A program made the position numbers and the translations under genes. The notes under the pieces are model-generated. The model searched no databases. It was not told where the DNA came from and saw only the letters and a list, made by a program, of their open reading frames with translations. DNA of 64,000 nucleotides from Arthrobacter sp. B0490 (GTDB lineage Bacteria; Actinomycetota; Actinomycetes; Actinomycetales; Micrococcaceae), in assembly GCF_002929355.1 (NCBI RefSeq), contig NZ_PJIR01000003.1, forward strand, positions 496,001 through 560,000. Direction: 5' to 3'. The stretch's first letter is position 1; each line of letters starts with the position of its first letter. This document shows positions 52,035 through 60,631 of this stretch, piece after piece.

Positions 52035-52967
52035 ATGACAAAGGCGTGGCTGCTTCTGGCCGTTGGAGACGACCGCCAGCACGGCGGCAATGACGGGTAT
52101 GACGACGAGCCCGATGCCCACTACAGCTGGGATAGTACGGTCGGGAACTCCGAGGCCTTGGCAGTTGGGGATGCGATCGTGCTATGGGACAAGAAGAGGT
52201 CCCTTGGCATGTCGGTCATCGAGTTCATCGAGACCGGTGAGGATGACAAGATTTTGCGCCGATGCTCGAACACCACATGTCTTAAGGCCGGCATTAAGGC
52301 GCGGAGCACAATCCGACCACTTTATAAATGCTATAAATGCGGCGAAGAATTTGACGACCCCATCACTCGAATCGAGCGGGTCAAGACATACAGGTCCCGC
52401 CACGACGGAGGCTGGGATAACCTCGAGGGCATCCTGACGGGAGACGAGCTCCGCCAGCTGGCGATGGCGCCAAAATCCCAGCTGAGTCTCCGCCCTTTGA
52501 ACTGGACTGCCTTCGAGTCTGCTCTCGCGTCGAAGGGGCACCTGTTGTCGACCGCCGCAGTCGGGAAGAGGCTTGCTGACCTGCCCTATGGTGGCCATAC
52601 GGAAGCCACTGTTCGCGTCCGCGTCGGTCAGGCTAAATTCCGCAGGGCCCTGTTGGATAGACAGGGTCTACGTTGCGGCCTGACGGGCGATGCCCCGGAG
52701 GAAGTCCTGGATGCCTGCCATCTTTACAGCTTTGCCGCCCTTGGTGTTCATCACGAACACGGTGGTTTGCTGCTCAGGCGCGACATCCATACCCTGTTCG
52801 ATCGTGGTCAAATTGCCATCGATCCAGTGACACAGGAAATCGATGTGCACGCTGACCTTGCTATGTACCCTCAGTATGCGTCGTTGGCCGGCCGCCAGCC
52901 GGCTATTGCGCTCTCACCGGGTCAGCTCAAATGGGTGGCGCGGCACTGGAAGCAGTATCGACCGTAA
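52035..52967 (+). CDS. PUA/EVE-like - zinc-ribbon - HNH endonuclease
   Basis: 310 residues. N-terminal about 1-75 looks like a PUA/EVE-type fold (WLLLAVGDD, HYSWDSTVGNSEALAVGDAIVLWD, LGMSVIEFIE), a fold that in other nucleases reads modified bases. About 78-105 is a four-Cys zinc ribbon (CSNTTC, CYKCGEEF). The C-terminal HNH_2 domain has RCGLTGDAPEEVLDACHL (His), HGGLLLRRDIHTLFDRGQIAID. This make-up is that of type IV, modification-dependent restriction enzymes. ATG 52035 has AAGGTAAG upstream. Second gene of the pair. Confidence 0.78.
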   Translation: MTKAWLLLAVGDDRQHGGNDGYDDEPDAHYSWDSTVGNSEALAVGDAIVLWDKKRSLGMSVIEFIETGEDDKILRRCSNTTCLKAGIKARSTIRPLYKCYKCGEEFDDPITRIERVKTYRSRHDGGWDNLEGILTGDELRQLAMAPKSQLSLRPLNWTAFESALASKGHLLSTAAVGKRLADLPYGGHTEATVRVRVGQAKFRRALLDRQGLRCGLTGDAPEEVLDACHLYSFAALGVHHEHGGLLLRRDIHTLFDRGQIAIDPVTQEIDVHADLAMYPQYASLAGRQPAIALSPGQLKWVARHWKQYRP

Positions 52968-53416
52968 TCCGAATGAATGATCGTACAGATTGAGCCACCG
53001 AAATACCCCTTCACGAGATGCGCAGGAAATAATGAGGGCGCATTCAATGGAACATGTCGAACACTCGGTGAACTGGTTACGGGTCCGGCCTACCTCCAGT
53101 AGCCACTACTACCTCCAACAATCAGGTGTTGCGACGACCGGCTGAAACTACAATGAACCCCTCCACCTACTCGGGAGAATGCGGCGCCCACCCACCGGCA
53201 GCCTGGCCCTGATGACCTAGTTCAGCACCGTGGTCAGGATCGGGCCATTCTGTCGCCGCAGGCGGCCCCGCGATGTCACAGCGGGAATCGTGCAAACGGA
53301 TACAAGGTAGTCGTTAGACCTGCCACTGATCCCGCCGATCATGTCGGTGGGTTAGTCAACCTTCGGGGCTGCCGCCACACTCCGCGTATGAAAAGCAGCC
53401 TGTGCCATGACGCTCC
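52968..53416. other. 449-nt spacer between convergent modules
   Basis: No supported gene, no clear hairpin. TACCTCCAACA at 53110-53120 is the third copy of this 11-mer, and a near copy (TACCTCCAGTA) lies just before it at 53091-53101. Confidence 0.4.
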
Positions 53417-54310
53417 TCAGGTCTCCTGCAGGGAACTGCAGGTGGTGGAAGAACCTTCCAGAAGAGGAAGTGGTGGAAATTTTAGTGGCAGTCCGAGGAG
53501 TTCGCGTATTTCCGCCGGCTGGTATGGCGGGGTCCGGCGGTGTGCCACCGAGTGGCAGTTGCTACAGAGTGGCACGAGGTCGCGGATGGGATCAACGAGG
53601 TACTGGCCGCCCATGGCCGAGACGGGAATCCGGTGGTGGACTTCGATAAATCCTGCAGCGGTTGGACCATAGCGTTCTCCGAAATCGAGTTCGCAAACCC
53701 AGCATCGGGCATCGTAGTGGCTGATGCATCGGAGGCGGTTGATGGGGTTGCGTTCGTAGCGGTTTACTTTGATGTTGGTTAGTGCGCCCTCGGGCAGCGG
53801 GTCGAAGGGGAGAATCTCTGGCTCTTCGTCTTGGTCGAGGAGCCCGCTTAGTGCCAGGACGAGGGCCGGCGATGCCACGGTAAGGAGGCTGCGGGTGACC
53901 TCGTCCGGTGTCAGTGCGGGGATCCGTGCCCAGCATTCGATACCGAAGGACCGCCAGAGGCCACCGGGCGGATTGCGCGGGTCGTCGAGTATTTCCTGGT
54001 TGACGGTGATGGTGAGCGTCACCTCATGGGAACTGATTTCCTCGACGGCGTCGCGCCACACGTTCGGGTTGTCCTGGGCCCACCGCCCGAGCTGGCGAAC
54101 GAGCGCGCCGGCATATTCTTCGGGCAATACGGTTGCGGCGGCACTGGTCATTGTCCGGGACAGCGCGATGACCAGTCCGCGGCCCGGCTCGATACCGGCC
54201 AGACGTGCTCCGGCGCCGGCGATGCCCGCCTGGGAGATTGTGCATGGGTCCAGTGACAGGGTTGTGAGGGCGCTCAGTTGCGCCAGTGCGTCGTCGAGGG
54301 TGCGGTTCAC
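53417..54310 (-). CDS. HNH endonuclease, last gene of the Dcm-MORC operon
   Basis: 297 residues. The N-terminal 190 residues are a helical/mixed domain without known motif (EYAGALVRQLGRWAQDNP, IPALTPDEVTRSLL). The C-terminal HNH has CWVCELDFGERYG, GFIEVHHRIPVSAMG (H-H), VDPIRDLVPLCSNCHSVAHRRTPP (N, H, paired Cys). This is the restriction-type HNH found in many McrA-like and type II enzymes. It is 12 nt downstream of the MORC-like gene and is the best candidate for the DNA-cutting subunit of the operon. Confidence 0.87.
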   Translation of the reverse strand: MNRTLDDALAQLSALTTLSLDPCTISQAGIAGAGARLAGIEPGRGLVIALSRTMTSAAATVLPEEYAGALVRQLGRWAQDNPNVWRDAVEEISSHEVTLTITVNQEILDDPRNPPGGLWRSFGIECWARIPALTPDEVTRSLLTVASPALVLALSGLLDQDEEPEILPFDPLPEGALTNIKVNRYERNPINRLRCISHYDARCWVCELDFGERYGPTAAGFIEVHHRIPVSAMGGQYLVDPIRDLVPLCSNCHSVAHRRTPPYQPAEIRELLGLPLKFPPLPLLEGSSTTCSSLQET

Positions 54311-54322
54311 GGTGTGCCGTGG

Positions 54323-55975
54323 TCAGGCGTCGTCGGGGGTGTTGGGGGAGGGCAGGTCCTTAACGAGCTTGCGCAGGTTGCGGCTGATGTCGACGCGGAT
54401 TTCCTCGAACATTTCCTGCGAATCGGCATTGGTAGCGTCGAGCTCGGCCTGCGCCATCGCGTAGAAGAGGAATTCAATGGCCTGAGCCATGGTGCTGTTG
54501 GAGGCGACCGGAAGGTAGGCCTTCTGGTACCAGTCGTGACCGGTGTTCAGTTCGACCTGAAGGATGTTGTTGGTCGAGAGGGACATGTCCCAGAGCACTC
54601 CGTCCTTCAGGGATTCCCGGCGGACGACGTTCATGGTGGTGAATTCGTCCTCGACCGTGACGTTGATGATTCCGGATGGTTGGCCATCGGGTCCGATGAC
54701 CGGGACGTTTCCGGTCTTGTTCACCATCATCACAGCACCGTCGGTGCCCGCAGTGATGGTCGGAATGGTGAGGGTGCTTTTGAGACGGCCGAGGGTAACC
54801 TCGGTTGGCCGGGTGCCGCTTAGACCGATGGTGGCGGCTTTTGCGTTTCCGGCCCTGGAGCGCTTGTTGGCTTCACGCCTGAGCGGTGCGAGGATGTCGG
54901 TCAACTGCTCGATGAGTGTTTCATCGATATGCACACCGGACTTCTTGATCCCGACACCGAAGACGGGATCGAGCTGGGCGTCGAATGACAACTCTACGCG
55001 GAGGTTATTGATGTGTGTCTCGGCGGCTCCGGTGCCAAGCCAGCCAGGCCCGTCGATGAGCCGCCCTTCCCTGTAAAGGTAGATTCCCTGACGTCCCAGC
55101 GATACCGCGGCTTCGTGCCATGCTTGCAAATCCCCGACTTCGTCCTTACGGGGCAGGATGAAGGCGCGCAGCACGGCGGTATGGGGGTCTCCCTCGGCGA
55201 TCTCGAAGGTGAATTTCTTTTCCTTCACCATGTCCCCGCCTGTGGCTTCGGCGAAGGGGTCCCATGCATTGAGCTTCTCGCCGTTGAGGTAGATGTTGAC
55301 AGTGCGGGCCCTGCTGTCCTCCGGGTCCAAGAAACGCTGGAAGACCATTCGCAGGTGCTCGCGCAGCACCGTTTCGCTGCGTTTCATGGCGATCGAGCGG
55401 TTCTTGGCCTCCTTGCCGTTGCGTGTCCTGAGAAGCCTGTCGATCTTGTCCCACAGGATGAGCGTGCCCGATCCGGGGTCAGTGCCGGCAAGGGAAGACA
55501 GCTCGTCCAAAGCGTCGTCGAGGACTGCCTTCTCGGTCCCGTCGGCAGTGTCATGTTCGAGAACCCAGTTCCCTGTTGCGACGACCGTGTCAAGATCCCA
55601 TGCCGCTGCGTAGGACTGCGTGTCGTCGAGCGGACGTGAGATTACGACCAGGCGCTTGCAGAACTGTGTGGATGCCGTTTTCAGACCGAGGCCGAACTTG
55701 CTTAGGCTGTTCTGGTCCTCCTGCCTGTCGGCGCCGTATCTCATGGCATTTTCCAGACCGTCAAGGTCCATGCCGACGCCATCATCGGCAACGTCCACGA
55801 CGGGATTGTTTTCTGTGTCCAGTCCTATCCGGATGGAGATGTTCTCCGCGTTGCCCGGGCCGATCGAGTTGTCGACGATGTCGGCGATGGATGCCTCGAA
55901 GGTGTATCCGGTATCCCTGAAGCCTTCGATGACTCGGGTAGTGTCCGGGATGACGATTTTGGTGTTTTTTGCCAT
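54323..55975 (-). CDS. MORC/MutL-like GHKL ATPase
   Basis: 550 residues. GHKL ATP site: FEASIADIVDNSIG (N box with E and N), VADDGVGMDLDGL (D-x-G-x-G), KFGLGLKTASTQ (third motif), and GSGTLILWDKID (fourth). Middle and C-terminal parts fit a transducer/S5-like domain followed by a helical domain (EFLFYAMAQAELDA). This class of bacterial MORC-type ATPases was described from restriction-modification loci that also carry SWI2/SNF2 helicases. It probably acts as an ATP-driven clamp on DNA. It lies 3 nt after the EcoRII-N gene. Confidence 0.85.
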   Translation of the reverse strand: MAKNTKIVIPDTTRVIEGFRDTGYTFEASIADIVDNSIGPGNAENISIRIGLDTENNPVVDVADDGVGMDLDGLENAMRYGADRQEDQNSLSKFGLGLKTASTQFCKRLVVISRPLDDTQSYAAAWDLDTVVATGNWVLEHDTADGTEKAVLDDALDELSSLAGTDPGSGTLILWDKIDRLLRTRNGKEAKNRSIAMKRSETVLREHLRMVFQRFLDPEDSRARTVNIYLNGEKLNAWDPFAEATGGDMVKEKKFTFEIAEGDPHTAVLRAFILPRKDEVGDLQAWHEAAVSLGRQGIYLYREGRLIDGPGWLGTGAAETHINNLRVELSFDAQLDPVFGVGIKKSGVHIDETLIEQLTDILAPLRREANKRSRAGNAKAATIGLSGTRPTEVTLGRLKSTLTIPTITAGTDGAVMMVNKTGNVPVIGPDGQPSGIINVTVEDEFTTMNVVRRESLKDGVLWDMSLSTNNILQVELNTGHDWYQKAYLPVASNSTMAQAIEFLFYAMAQAELDATNADSQEMFEEIRVDISRNLRKLVKDLPSPNTPDDA

Positions 55976-55978
55976 GAC

Positions 55979-56419
55979 TCAGTCCTCTGTGTCGGTGATG
56001 ATCATGCGCCATCCATTGCGCAGTATTGTTTCTGTCCGCATTGGTACCGCCGGATTTTCGGCGTCGTGAAGCACCACTTCGATGTCGCCGGAGCCGTTCC
56101 GCCGGAATGCGAGTACGTCTCCCGCCGTTGCTGACAGGGCGCGCAGCATCTGGGTTGTGTGCGTCAGCCGGTATTCGTTTCGGGTGCCTTGGTCATGCGT
56201 CTTGTTGTTGTAGTAGATGAAGCGCAGCGGCCATTGCTGGCCTGTCTGCGGGGTTGAGACTGTCATCCAGAAATCAGGGTTGTAGGAGGCAGCGTCTAGG
56301 GGGGGAAAGAACCCGAGGATGTCCAGGTTCTTTGGAATGGTGATTCCTGCTTGGTGGGCCCCTGTGAGACCAAGATCGTTTGCACTCAGGAGTTTTCTAA
56401 CCTCTGCGGGCCATGTCAT
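55979..56419 (-). CDS. Stand-alone EcoRII N-terminal (B3-type DNA-binding) domain protein
   Basis: 146 residues. LLSANDLGLTGAHQAGITIPK, FFPPLD, NPDFWM, WPLRFIYYNNKTHDQGTRNEYRLT match the effector-binding B3 domain of EcoRII, which reads CCWGG DNA in known members. The catalytic half of EcoRII is absent; the protein ends right after the domain. As the operon also codes a Dcm-type methyltransferase, it is the likely target-reading subunit for the helicase, MORC and HNH proteins. It overlaps the helicase gene by 4 nt. Confidence 0.8.
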   Translation of the reverse strand: MTWPAEVRKLLSANDLGLTGAHQAGITIPKNLDILGFFPPLDAASYNPDFWMTVSTPQTGQQWPLRFIYYNNKTHDQGTRNEYRLTHTTQMLRALSATAGDVLAFRRNGSGDIEVVLHDAENPAVPMRTETILRNGWRMIITDTED

Positions 56420-58203
56420 TGTGCAGGTCCTTTCTTCGTGGTCGTCGCCCCGTCATCCACGCGGCCCGCGAGGGCGCGTTTCCAGTCGGAGCGCAGAAGC
56501 GCGTCCTCTTCCACGGTCTTTTCGTAGAAGAGGTGGTGAACGGTCACCGGCAGGGTTTGCTTTCTGCGGTGGGCCCGTGCCGTGGCCTGGCTGGTTAGTG
56601 CCGGGTTCCACTCGGGGTTGAAGTGGACAACATGGTTCGCTGCGGTGATGTTCAGCCCGACGCCGGCGGCCTGGGGATTCATGAACAGTGCCCCGGCTCC
56701 GGAAAAGCTGGTGAAAAGATCGATGGTGGCTTGACGGTCTGACGGTGGAACCCTCCCGTCCAGGACAGCAAGGAAAGCATCGGGGTGACCGGTTCGCGCG
56801 GCGTCGAGCAGCGAATCGAGAGCCTGTTGGAAGGAGGCGTATACCAGGACCTTCTCCCCCCTGCTGAAGGCCTCTGCAATGATCCGCAGGGCGTGTTCGG
56901 TTTTGGGGGCCATGTTTTGCCCATTGTCCCAGCCATGCCCGTCCGCATGGGCGCACAGGACCCGCAGTGCCGTGATGGCGGCCAGGGGGCCGGCGCTGCT
57001 GGCGGCCACATGTGAATATCGGCTGGCAGTGTCAGCCGGGAGTTCGAAGGCGGTTTCGATATTGACCAGTTCGGGCAGGTCGGTTGCGACGTCCGCGACC
57101 AGACGCCGCAGGGTGACAGGGGAAATGATTCGCCCCAGGGATTCGGCCCGTTCAAGTTCATCGGGGAAGGCCTGCTCGAAGGCCTCCCTGCTGCCGAGCA
57201 GGGCCGAAACGACGAACTCAGAAATAGACCACAGGTCAAGAAGGCGGTTCTCCACAGGGGTTCCGGTCAGGGCGAGGGAAACTCTGCGCTTCAGGGCCTT
57301 GACGCTTCGCGCCCGGCCCGTCTCCGGGTTGCGGATCATCTGGGCTTCATCTAGAGCGAGGATATTCCACTGGATGTCCGCGAGGAAGCTCAGGTCGCTT
57401 GTCAGGGTTTCATAGGAGGTGATGACGACGTCGTAGCCGATGAGGGAACCAGCCACACCGGTGCGCAGAGGACCCGCATGGATGACGGGCCTCAGAGCCG
57501 GTGCTAGATGTCCGATTTCCCGGAACCAATTGCGCAGCAGTGACGCGGGACAGACAATCAGGGAAGGACCACGGCTGTACTGGTCCAGAAGCAGGGCGAT
57601 CGCCTGCGCGGTTTTGCCAAGGCCCATCTGGTCCGCCAGAAGCACTCCCACACCGCGTTCTGCCATGGCTACCAGGAACTCCGCTCCATCCTGCTGGTAG
57701 GGGAAAAGATCGATCCCCAGACCCATGGACGGGAAATCTCTGGTCGCCCTAGCCGGCGCCGGCCCGTCATATGATTCGGTGTCATCCACCACCAAGCCCG
57801 TTCCGCTCGCATCGGTCATCACGGCTAGGTAGGTCCCAAGCGGGACTCTGGAATCTTGGCTTATGGCGTATTTGTCGAGGAGCGCGAAACAGGCCCTGAC
57901 CGCGATCTCGTTTAGTGGATACCAGCGGGAGGCGTAAATGACACCCTGGGCGTCCATGCCCGGAACCGGGATGAAAGCCGCACCCCGACGTACACACACA
58001 TATACACGCACCTCATCAGGCAAGGTTCCGCGAAGAATGACTACCGGGGCCACTGCGATGCGGCCGAAATGCAGGCCCGTTGTCCGGCGGATCTCCTGCT
58101 CGGGGTCAGCAGCGGCCTGGGTGATCTCCTGCACTGTGGCTGGCCGCCAGATCACCCGCTCGCGCATGAGGATCTGGGCATTCAGGACTTTCCACTTATC
58201 CAT
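56416..58203 (-). CDS. SNF2-family helicase/translocase
   Basis: 595 residues from ATG 58203 (AGGAG ten nt upstream). The N-terminal 180 residues are unassigned. SNF2 motifs: LLADQMGLGKTAQAI (I), VCPASLLRNW (Ia), LALDEAQMIRNP (II, DEAQ), LTGTPVENRLLDLWSI (III), LVYASFQQ (IV), NPQAAGVGLNITAANHVVHF (V), QATARAHRRKQTLPV (VI; His-Arg-Arg-Lys in place of the usual HRIGQ). It would move along duplex DNA. It is second to last in a set whose other ATPase is MORC-like. Confidence 0.9.
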   Translation of the reverse strand: MDKWKVLNAQILMRERVIWRPATVQEITQAAADPEQEIRRTTGLHFGRIAVAPVVILRGTLPDEVRVYVCVRRGAAFIPVPGMDAQGVIYASRWYPLNEIAVRACFALLDKYAISQDSRVPLGTYLAVMTDASGTGLVVDDTESYDGPAPARATRDFPSMGLGIDLFPYQQDGAEFLVAMAERGVGVLLADQMGLGKTAQAIALLLDQYSRGPSLIVCPASLLRNWFREIGHLAPALRPVIHAGPLRTGVAGSLIGYDVVITSYETLTSDLSFLADIQWNILALDEAQMIRNPETGRARSVKALKRRVSLALTGTPVENRLLDLWSISEFVVSALLGSREAFEQAFPDELERAESLGRIISPVTLRRLVADVATDLPELVNIETAFELPADTASRYSHVAASSAGPLAAITALRVLCAHADGHGWDNGQNMAPKTEHALRIIAEAFSRGEKVLVYASFQQALDSLLDAARTGHPDAFLAVLDGRVPPSDRQATIDLFTSFSGAGALFMNPQAAGVGLNITAANHVVHFNPEWNPALTSQATARAHRRKQTLPVTVHHLFYEKTVEEDALLRSDWKRALAGRVDDGATTTKKGPAQ

Positions 58204-58368
58204 GTACGGCCCGCTCCTGGCGGTTGGGGCCGATCCGGCACGTCTGGATCCCATCTAGATATACGGCAGACCTAGCATCTCTGACCATGGCCCATGCGTC
58301 GTGAGCGAGGTCCGCAGCTGATGACCTGTACGTCTGGCTGAAGCTGTAGCCGGAGAGGTGCCCGGGCC

Positions 58369-58893
58369 TCATGCCCGCCATTCCTTCATGTACTGCTCCC
58401 CTATAGTCTGGCTGCCAATCTGCTCCGCTGCAGGCCGGATGGAGCGTCCTTCGGGACCCTGCTGCCCAGATGGTTCAATCCTGACCCATCCCGCGACGTC
58501 GTCGAGCAGTGCCACCGGATCCTTGCCTGCGGCCTTGAGACCACACTCCCAGACGATACCGACCCGCCACCCGCTGCCCGCGAGCTCGGCGATGACACGC
58601 CGGTCTCGTTTCCTGTTCTTTGCGAGCTTGTCCCGCCAAAATTCCTCGCGGGTCTTCGGCCACCGGAACAAAGGGCAGTCATGCTGGTGCCAGAAACACC
58701 CGTTGAAGAACACCACAGCATGGTGCCGGGGCAGAACAATATCCGGCTTCCCCGGCAGGTCCTTCACGTTGAGCCTGTACCGCAACCCTCGGGCGTGGAG
58801 GCCCTTGCGGATCACAAACTCCCCTTTGGTATCTTTCCCGCGGATCCCGGACATCATCCGCCTTCGGGTCGCAGGATCCACAACATCAGCCAC
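58369..58893 (-). CDS. vsr: Very short patch repair (Vsr) endonuclease
   Basis: 174 residues. Vsr motifs: RRRMMSGIRGKDTKGE, LHARGLRYRLNVKDLPGKPDIVLPR (catalytic Asp), VVFFNGCFWHQHDCPLFRWPKT (Zn/His region), FWRDKLAKNRKRDRRV and WECGLK. It nicks T:G mismatches that arise when 5-methylcytosine deaminates. Its place next to a Dcm-type methyltransferase is the usual one and confirms that the methyl mark is 5-methylcytosine. The C-terminal 40 residues are longer than in E. coli Vsr. Confidence 0.93.
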   Translation of the reverse strand: MADVVDPATRRRMMSGIRGKDTKGEFVIRKGLHARGLRYRLNVKDLPGKPDIVLPRHHAVVFFNGCFWHQHDCPLFRWPKTREEFWRDKLAKNRKRDRRVIAELAGSGWRVGIVWECGLKAAGKDPVALLDDVAGWVRIEPSGQQGPEGRSIRPAAEQIGSQTIGEQYMKEWRA

Positions 58894-58952
58894 CCCACAC
58901 CCCGGCTCCCACCCGACCGGTCACCGTCCTCGCCTCCGTCTCCGGGATGGGG

Positions 58953-60263
58953 TTAACTGCTGACCATGTCGGTGAAGAGAGGAACATCCGCCCTGCCCGT
59001 CCCGGCCTCCACCGCACTGTCCACGGCTGTCGCCTGCGCGGCCTCTCTGGCCTTAATGGCTGTCACATGGGGGGCAACAATACGGGCGACTTCCTGCATG
59101 ACCGGCGCAACGACGCTATTGCCGAACTGACGATACGCCTGGGTGTCACTGACCGGTATCCGGAAGGAGTCGTCGAACCCCATCAGGCGCGCGCACTCCC
59201 GCGGAGTGAGCCTGCGTGGCCGATCCGCTCCCTGAGCGACGAGGATCTCGGAACCGTCCTTGTAGTAGCGGGCGGACAGTGTCCGGGAGGTACCCGTCGG
59301 GTGAACCAGCCCGAAACCAAAACCATTGCCGGCGGCCCTGTGCTTGGCAGCGTACGTCTGCAGGTACGCCCACAGCCGCGGAGTCAGGGTGAACTTGTCC
59401 TGCACCTTCTGGTTGTCATGGTCGAAATACCGGTCACCGTCCCACTCCAGCACAGGCTCCGTCCCGTCGGTGCGGTGCAGGATCGTGTCCAGTTTCGGGC
59501 CCACCGGTGGCAGCTCAAGGTCGTCCCAGGTGAAATCGGTCGGCTCCCGGAAACCCACGATGATAATGCGTTCGCGGTGCTGCGGGGTGAAGCTGATTCC
59601 GTCAATGATCTTCGTGTGGACCTCGTACCCGAGTTCCTCCTCGAGGGTCGCCATGATCACGGCAAAAGTCTTCCCCTTGTCATGGGAACGAAGATTCTTG
59701 ACGTTCTCGAGCATGAACGCGGCCGGGCGTTTCTCATCGATAATCCGTGCAACATCGAAAAACAGGGTCCCCTGCGTTGCGTCCTCGAACCCATGCGCGC
59801 GACCCAGAGCGTTTTTCTTGCTGACACCGGCGATCGAAAACGGCTGGCACGGGAACCCGCCGAGCAGGACATCGTGGTCCGGTACCAGATCAGCCTCGTA
59901 CTGCTGAATGTCCCCGATGAACGTGTGGCTGGCGTCCTCGTCGTCCGGAAAGTTGGTCAGATACGTCTTCTCCGAAAACTTGTTCCACTCACTGGTGAAG
60001 ACGCATTTGCCGCCGTGTGCCTCGTAACCCATCCTGATTCCGCCGATACCGGCGAACAGGTCGATGAACGTGAATTCCGGGTTGTCCTCCGGCTGCCTCA
60101 GCCCGAGTAGCTCCCGCAGGGCTGGCGCGAGCATCGTCGGCAAGGCCGTCTCGTGATGTTCCCACCGGGCGACGGTCCGGACCGACATCCCTAGCATCTC
60201 GGCCAGCTGCCGCTGGTTGTACCGGGCGCGGGCAAGGTCAAGCAGTTCATATACGCTGTTCAT
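58953..60263 (-). CDS. dcm: DNA (cytosine-5-)-methyltransferase, Dcm/EcoRII type
   Basis: 436 residues from ATG 60263 (AAAGGATG upstream; an earlier ATG at 60341 is possible). An HTH at the N-terminus ([21 protein letters not shown]) may autoregulate, as in other restriction loci. Methyltransferase motifs: [16 protein letters not shown] (I), [14 protein letters not shown] (IV, catalytic Cys), [11 protein letters not shown] (VI), [10 protein letters not shown] (VIII), YRQFGNSVV (X). The motif set and spacing match Dcm and M.EcoRII, which modify the inner C of CCWGG; that specificity is inferred here. First gene of the six-gene operon. Confidence 0.92.
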   Translation of the reverse strand: MNSVYELLDLARARYNQRQLAEMLGMSVRTVARWEHHETALPTMLAPALRELLGLRQPEDNPEFTFIDLFAGIGGIRMGYEAHGGKCVFTSEWNKFSEKTYLTNFPDDEDASHTFIGDIQQYEADLVPDHDVLLGGFPCQPFSIAGVSKKNALGRAHGFEDATQGTLFFDVARIIDEKRPAAFMLENVKNLRSHDKGKTFAVIMATLEEELGYEVHTKIIDGISFTPQHRERIIIVGFREPTDFTWDDLELPPVGPKLDTILHRTDGTEPVLEWDGDRYFDHDNQKVQDKFTLTPRLWAYLQTYAAKHRAAGNGFGFGLVHPTGTSRTLSARYYKDGSEILVAQGADRPRRLTPRECARLMGFDDSFRIPVSDTQAYRQFGNSVVAPVMQEVARIVAPHVTAIKAREAAQATAVDSAVEAGTGRADVPLFTDMVSS

Positions 60264-60381
60264 TTCATCCTTTGCGGGGTCACCTTCAAGCCATCTTGTC
60301 ACCCTTTTTACCCCAGGTGTGACGGGCTCGTCCGCAGTCATTTGACCCACCAGTTGTGCGCTTGCCGAGCTGAGTGAGGCC

Positions 60382-60573
60382 GTGGCAAAGCTAACGGCTG
60401 CCGAGCTGGAGGGTGCCATGCATCAGCTGGAGGGCATCATGGAAGCCCTGCCCGTTGACGTCGAGAGCGGGGCCGACAGGCGGATCCGGTACGGGATAGA
60501 AGCCCTGAACACGGGATATCACATTGGGCGTATACCTACGGCCGTATTGGAAAGTAAGGCCCACCTGCGCTAG
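60382..60573 (+). CDS. Small hypothetical protein
   Basis: 63 residues from GTG 60382 (ATG 60418 is an alternative). The sequence is balanced and helical ([21 protein letters not shown], about residues 4-24) with no low complexity, and the frame is also open a little upstream. It is divergent from the methyltransferase gene. Not recognised; it may be a real small gene or a leftover 3' end. Confidence 0.4.
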   Translation: MAKLTAAELEGAMHQLEGIMEALPVDVESGADRRIRYGIEALNTGYHIGRIPTAVLESKAHLR

Positions 60574-60631
60574 GTCAGTGGTTTCTAATCACACCGGGTC
60601 GGCCATCTCCACCCCCGCGAAGGCGGCGTTT

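Noticed and set aside
50466..52967. Reading the HNH-DGQHR pair as a phosphorothioation (Dnd) system
   Set aside because: No DndA, DndC, DndD or DndE genes are nearby; only the DGQHR loop is shared.
53417..60263. Reading the Dcm-SNF2 operon as a DISARM or BREX system
   Set aside because: DISARM needs DrmA/DrmB and a PLD gene; BREX needs PglZ and BrxC. Neither is present, and EcoRII-N plus MORC is a different set.
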